DNA of 64,000 nucleotides from Morchella semilibera (Eukaryota; Ascomycota; Pezizomycetes; Pezizales; Morchellaceae), in assembly GCA_009192285.1 (NCBI GenBank), contig WBVU01000004.1, positions 4,300,001-4,364,000 of the forward strand. The letters are read 5' to 3'. Shown one piece after another: positions 59,374-64,000 of this stretch (positions are counted from its first letter, which is position 1; each line of letters starts with the position of its first letter). The notes beneath the pieces are model-generated. The model searched no databases, was not told the origin of the DNA, and saw nothing but the letters and a program-made list of their open reading frames with translations. A program made the translations under genes and the position numbers.

Positions 59374-62300
59374 GATGTTGGGCGGCTTTTGTTGTTGTTC
59401 TCGTGGGTATTTGGATAGTGGGGTTGACGTTAACAGCGAAATGGCCCCACTGTCTCGGAACTTGCCGCACCCTGGTCTGAAATCCGGGGAAAAATCAGAT
59501 GCCGGACGTAATAAATACCGCGGCCTCAATTGAAAGTTTTCGATAGTAACGGGTCGGAGGTCGGAGGTCCAGCTTATTCTCTGAAAATGCAGTACATAGT
59601 TCTCGATGAGCTTAAGGCTTTTGTAGTAGGTAGGTGGACTTGTAGGTACGACACACCAGTGACGAATAGCTAAACCTCAGTCCCACTTGTAATTACAATA
59701 TCGTGCACTGGCGGAAAGAAATTCAGTCATGAGCAAAGTGAGCAGCTTAAATGGAGCGTTCAAGCTTATATCTTTATATATTTACCTACAGATAGGGCCA
59801 GATTTATAAATCTCAAGTATATTATTCAATACGTCACCGAGATTTAATATCAACAAGAACATCTGCGTTCTGAGTCGTGATACGGGGCTGCATATAAAGT
59901 ACATAGCTCACAATTCACCGAAGGGGGCCACGGAGGTATGGTATTCCAAAGAATACCTACCTTAGTAATACAACAAGCTGTAAGCCCCCTCCACAGTATC
60001 TCACTCACCCATCCCCATACTAACTATGGAATCAATGATACAAAGCCAGGCAACCGTACGATACAACTACAACGCCCTGATCTTATCCCCAGGCCAACAC
60101 CATCCACTGGCATGTAGTTGTCTCCTCACGGCCAACCGCCCCGGCCCAACCCCAACAAATCCACTCCGCGCCTACATCGGGTGCCACATCCCGAATTGAG
60201 CTCTGTTTGCCGCGCATCAAGCAAGGGGCGGGGACAAGATAAACTCTTCTCTACATACCACTAATTCTTCCTTACTTTATGGGTTTACAAGTAACGTTGA
60301 GGGGTTAAGCTTTTGGCTGTCGGGGTTATCGGGCTAAGCTTTTGTAGAAGACCTCCTTGCATACATAGTCGATCTTTCTAAGACCAAGACGGAGGGGGGC
60401 CCCGATAGAGCCGGAGGGGCGCCTTCGTATCTATCTAGATTTAAGGGAGTAGTTCAGAACTTGGCAGAAAGTTCTTTACACCAAGTACAATACTGTATGT
60501 AGTTCGCCCAGCTGCAGCCAGGGCTCCAGCCAAGAAACGCCGCGAAAGGATCCTCGCTAACTAACTTCCATACAACAGCCCGAGGACCCTTAGGATACAG
60601 AACCGCAGACCCGACAACTTCGCACTACGATTACACATATGCATAAGCGCCACTTGCAGCCTCAGTATTATTATGACCGGTCGGTCGATCACAGGCTGCC
60701 CACGAAAGCCCTCGCATCACAGCCAATCACTCGACGACCGGGGGTGCTTAGACGGTCCACACCTCCCCAGTATCGTGTCCATCTCCTATCCACTCCCAAG
60801 CCGGGCCCAGTAGAGTGCCCACATAGAGCAGAGCATGGGTTATCCGGGGCCTTGGGTTGTTGATGTTTATCTGACACGCCATGGTGGTGGCGCTTGGACA
60901 CTCACTTGACGTATGGGTGGTCCGTGATCGAGTGGGCATGATTGGGGATTACATAGCATAGAGTACCCACAGCACCCTGGAGGCCCTCAAGGAAGAGAGG
61001 CAATAAACCTCCCGAGGAGATGAGGTGAGGGGTCTCTTTCTCTACCTAGGGCACCCAACAGCTAGTTAGCAAAAGTGGTTTACCCAAAAACCCTCACCCC
61101 AAGTACAGTGGGTAGGTGATCAACCCGTCTGTCTGTGTGCAGTTAGAGTTTCTGAAAACCGAAAAAAACAAACCATTGTTTCCTGACTCTTCCACCCCCT
61201 TTCCCTTCCCTTTTTACTCCTAAAGAAGCTCAATTGTATGTATCAATGCCGTGAGTGGCCGGCTTTCTCGGGACCAGCGCAGGCAAGAAAAAGGAATGTC
61301 TCGGCGGACGCGCGGAGGCCCGTGCACATATCAAAAAAGTAAAGAATTGGGCTGGTGGAATCCCCTTTTTCTTCTTCTTTCATCTCATCGCAGAAGAAGA
61401 AGGAAAAAAGGAGCGGCTATGCATGTAGGCTACGATGGCATGATGCGTGTGTAAAGAGGTATGTAGCTATATGTATTTCAGCTAGCTTTCAAGATAGAAA
61501 ATATGTAGACTCCGAGAAACATAAAAAAAAATTTCATTTTTGATGTTTGGCTCAGGGAGCATCAGTGCTTGGACACAGAAGGAATGCTCGTAGATCTGCA
61601 GGAGAATCAGAGAAGCGGAAGGGAAGGCAAGTAGGACAGTCATAAGTGGTTAGCGGGGTCTTTCCCCCCTTGGGCTCCTCTTGGCACCGTGAACGGGGGG
61701 AGAGGCTAAAATGCTAGCTGGACCCTGACGCCAGTGAAGTGAACGAGCGAGCGATCGATAGTTCCGTCTTGACTTGCTTCATAGCTACTACCACTACTCA
61801 TCCTTCTCCTCCTCCTCCTCCTCCTTCTCCCCCCCCCCTACTCTATAGATCCCTCCTCCCTCTACCCTCCCCTAGCTGTCTTGTCTGGGTTCTCCTGCAC
61901 CTGGAGGCAAAGTGCATACGACTACGACTGACGAAGGAACGAGTGATAGCACGAGATACCCCCCCCCCCCAAATCTACCTGTCTGCCATCATCCTTTTGA
62001 ATGAATGAATGGGGAGCAAAGGGCTGATCTGATATATATCATATTACGCCACTGACTGGTACTTTCATTTTGGCCTCTTCTCCAATCGACGGTAGCGTTG
62101 CACAGATTGCATTTCAATTCCTGCCAGGCACACATTACGTTGCATACAGTTCCGTCGTCAATCAGTAGTAGTGCTCACCATCTCCTTGCTTGCCTCACTA
62201 CAGACAGACAAGACAAGACAGGCCGACAATTAGTTTCTCCACCTACAGATAAGTGGCAGATCAACAAGGATCCCCCAGCCTTAAAACCAGGATCTCAATC

Positions 62301-62605
62301 CGGGCGCGGTGGTGGAAAGGGAAAGAAAGCATCATCACGAACGAAACCTGGCCATCACCCTTTCATCGTCATCCAATAACGCACTGCACCCACCACTGTC
62401 CTTTCATTCCCAGAAGCGTCCACCACCACCACGCGCACACACACACGCCCTCTCTCATCCAACTAACGGGCCAAAAAAAAAGTCGGTACTAACCACAGTG
62501 AGCCGCAACCCTGCCCCTAACTGCCACTCTCCCGTTTCCGTCAGTCAAATCCCAAGAAGGAGGCACACCGAACCCCCCCCATCCATCACCCGTCCAGCAG
62601 TACAA
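59374..62605. other. Intergenic, no gene seen
   Basis: A divergent promoter region between HEM12 (-) and the CAP-Gly gene (+). There is CTCCTC/CCTCC repetition and C runs near 61805-61840 and 61961-61970, and a CT/CA-rich leader 62380-62600. No supported gene or RNA. Confidence 0.5.
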
Positions 62606-64000
62606 ATGTCGACCCCTCTACGCCATCCACGAAGAACCGCATCGGCCTCGGCCTTAACCGTCCCCGTCCCTCACACCTCAACACACCCTTCGCAAACGCT
62701 TCCGCGAATAACTTCTACAACAACAACAATAATAGTACCAACAACAGCAGCACCAGTGGGCTTCCACCAGCCCAAGCTATACCAGTCAGTCCTCTAACGG
62801 GCCCCTGCTGTCGCCAAGTACCATGCTTGCGCGCAAAGCCTCGCTGAACCAGTTGACACAGAACTCTTTAGCATCAATACCAGACGGTTCCATGGGATAC
62901 GGTCTTGGCCTAGGAAGCCCGACGAGGAGTATGTCAAGGGGTGGTGATGATGGCCTGAGAGGGCGAGGGAGGGGAACGCCGGTTGCGGGTATTGACGTCG
63001 ATGTGGGGGACCAGGTCAACACGCCCGGGGGAATGCATGGGACGGTCAAGTTTATCGGGCCTGTCAAGGGGAAGGCGGGCGTGTTTGTGGGTGTAGAGTT
63101 GGACCCTGATATGGCCGGTCGGGGGAAAAATGACGGTGCTGTTGACGGGTTCGTTTTTATTTTATTTTATTTTTTTGTTTTCTTTTGCACTCCCATCGTA
63201 CAAGTGTTTTATTACACCCGTTACTGTGTGTTTTTTTTTGTTTTCTTTTCTTTTCGCGGCAGCTCAATGTTTCACTTTTTTGCTCGTGACTAACAGCACC
63301 ACTCCCGAGGAGTTAGTGTACGTTACTTCACCACCGCTCATTCCAAACTCAGGGATTTTCGTACCACTCGCTCGCGCGCAGAAGAGAAACTCCGCGTCCT
63401 CCTCCAATCCTCCACCAACACCAACCCTGCTCGGCCTCAGCTCACCTACAGGGACCTCCGCGCTCTCACCGCCGTCCTACCCCACCCCCCGGCGCTCCGA
63501 GTCACCTTTCGGCTACAACAACAACAACGCCAATCGGAGCGGTATCGGCCTCGCGCCCTCGTCCCGCCCATCCTTGCCGCGACCTGAAAGTCCTGTCCGT
63601 AAAACAACCCCGGCCCCCCCTGCGCGAGGCTTGCAGCCTCCGGGAACACCACGAAATGTATCCTCAGCCATGGGAGGGAGGTTTGGGGGTCCGAGTCAGA
63701 TGGCCGGAAAGATGAGCTACGGTAGGCCAAGGGCAAGCAGTATCGCTTCTACAGTAAATGGTGGTATGGCACACCCGGAGCGTCCTGGGACTTCTACCGG
63801 ATTCTCCGGCCCTACGCCAAGGATCTCACACACCCCAAAGCACTCGGGCTCGTCATTGGGCTTGAAGCAGCCAAAGAATCCGGGACAGGGCGGTCTGCGG
63901 AGTGGGTCGTCGATGGGAATGCGCTCGATCAGCTCATTGGGACGGCACTCGGAGGGGCAGGAGGATTTACAGGAAGAGACATCACAGGGCGATTCGGGGA
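62606..64000 (+). CDS. CAP-Gly microtubule plus-end/dynactin-type protein, right-truncated, with apparent frame breaks
   Basis: The CAP-Gly domain binds the EEY/F tails of tubulin and EB proteins. Seen: VGDQVNTPGGMHGTVKFIGP, then KGKAGVFVGVELDPDMAGRG and KNDGAVDG (the GKNDG loop), an intron from about 63150 to 63315 (donor GTTCGT, acceptor GTTAG), then VRYFTT and, one frame away, IPNSGIFVPLARAQKRN. A long Ser/Pro linker follows to the window end. Upstream, the ATG at 62606 (MSTP), the segment NRIGLGLNRPRPSHLN, and SPSYTSQSSNGPLLSPSTML lie in three successive frames. Two shifts fall at CCCC (62613-62616) and GGG (near 62758), the third inside CAP-Gly near 63335. Either the assembly has small indels here or the gene is decaying. 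Bik1/CLIP versus p150-glued identity cannot be decided without the missing coiled coil. Confidence 0.75.

Overview
The window looks like nuclear DNA of a filamentous ascomycete (Pezizomycotina). Genes carry many short GT-AG introns (about 50-120 nt), several proteins are fungal-specific (Snt2, the DUF726 lipase-like protein, the eisosome-type flavodoxin, an Hsp70-like HSPA12-type protein), and intergenic spaces are 1-4 kb, full of pyrimidine tracts, G/C homopolymers and microsatellites. The gene density and the abundance of the palindrome TACATGTA would suit a Pezizomycetes-type genome, but that placement is inference.

Layout from left to right: the 3' part of an Hsp70-like gene (+, to 1500); a gene-free block with four hairpin-forming inverted repeats (3349-4350); a YDJ1-type farnesylated DnaJ chaperone (-, 5463-7205); a DUF726 alpha/beta-hydrolase membrane protein (-, 11483-14784); a serine-rich protein of unknown function (+, 19006-21330); a GC-rich F-box/ankyrin protein (+, 22840-23961); SNT2, a BAH/PHD/SANT/GATA chromatin reader in seven exons (-, 26457-31830); ribosomal stalk protein P0 (+, 33606-34738); a Pst2/WrbA flavodoxin-like quinone reductase (+, 38710-39461) followed in frame by a 55-codon extension; mitochondrial MutS homolog MSH1 in twelve exons (+, 41039-45088); a secreted alpha/beta hydrolase (+, 46006-47180); a small acidic-tailed protein (-, 48590-49093); a serine-rich protein with a conserved C-terminal motif (+, 53703-54428); uroporphyrinogen decarboxylase HEM12 (-, 58034-59373); and the 5' part of a CAP-Gly protein running off the right end (+, 62606 onward).

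These are mostly unrelated housekeeping genes, each with its own promoter; there is no biosynthetic cluster or intact mobile element. For the multi-exon genes I joined exons by hand. YDJ1, DUF726, SNT2, RPP0, PST2, MSH1, the hydrolase and HEM12 all give summed exon lengths divisible by three and product lengths normal for their families.

The observations most worth following up are the read-through-ready C-terminal extension with a CaaX-like end on the flavodoxin gene, the roughly 24 copies of TACATGTA almost all outside coding sequence, the hairpin cluster, two functional microexons (13 nt in YDJ1 and 18 nt in HEM12), and a set of single-base frame breaks, mostly at C/G runs, in two otherwise good genes.
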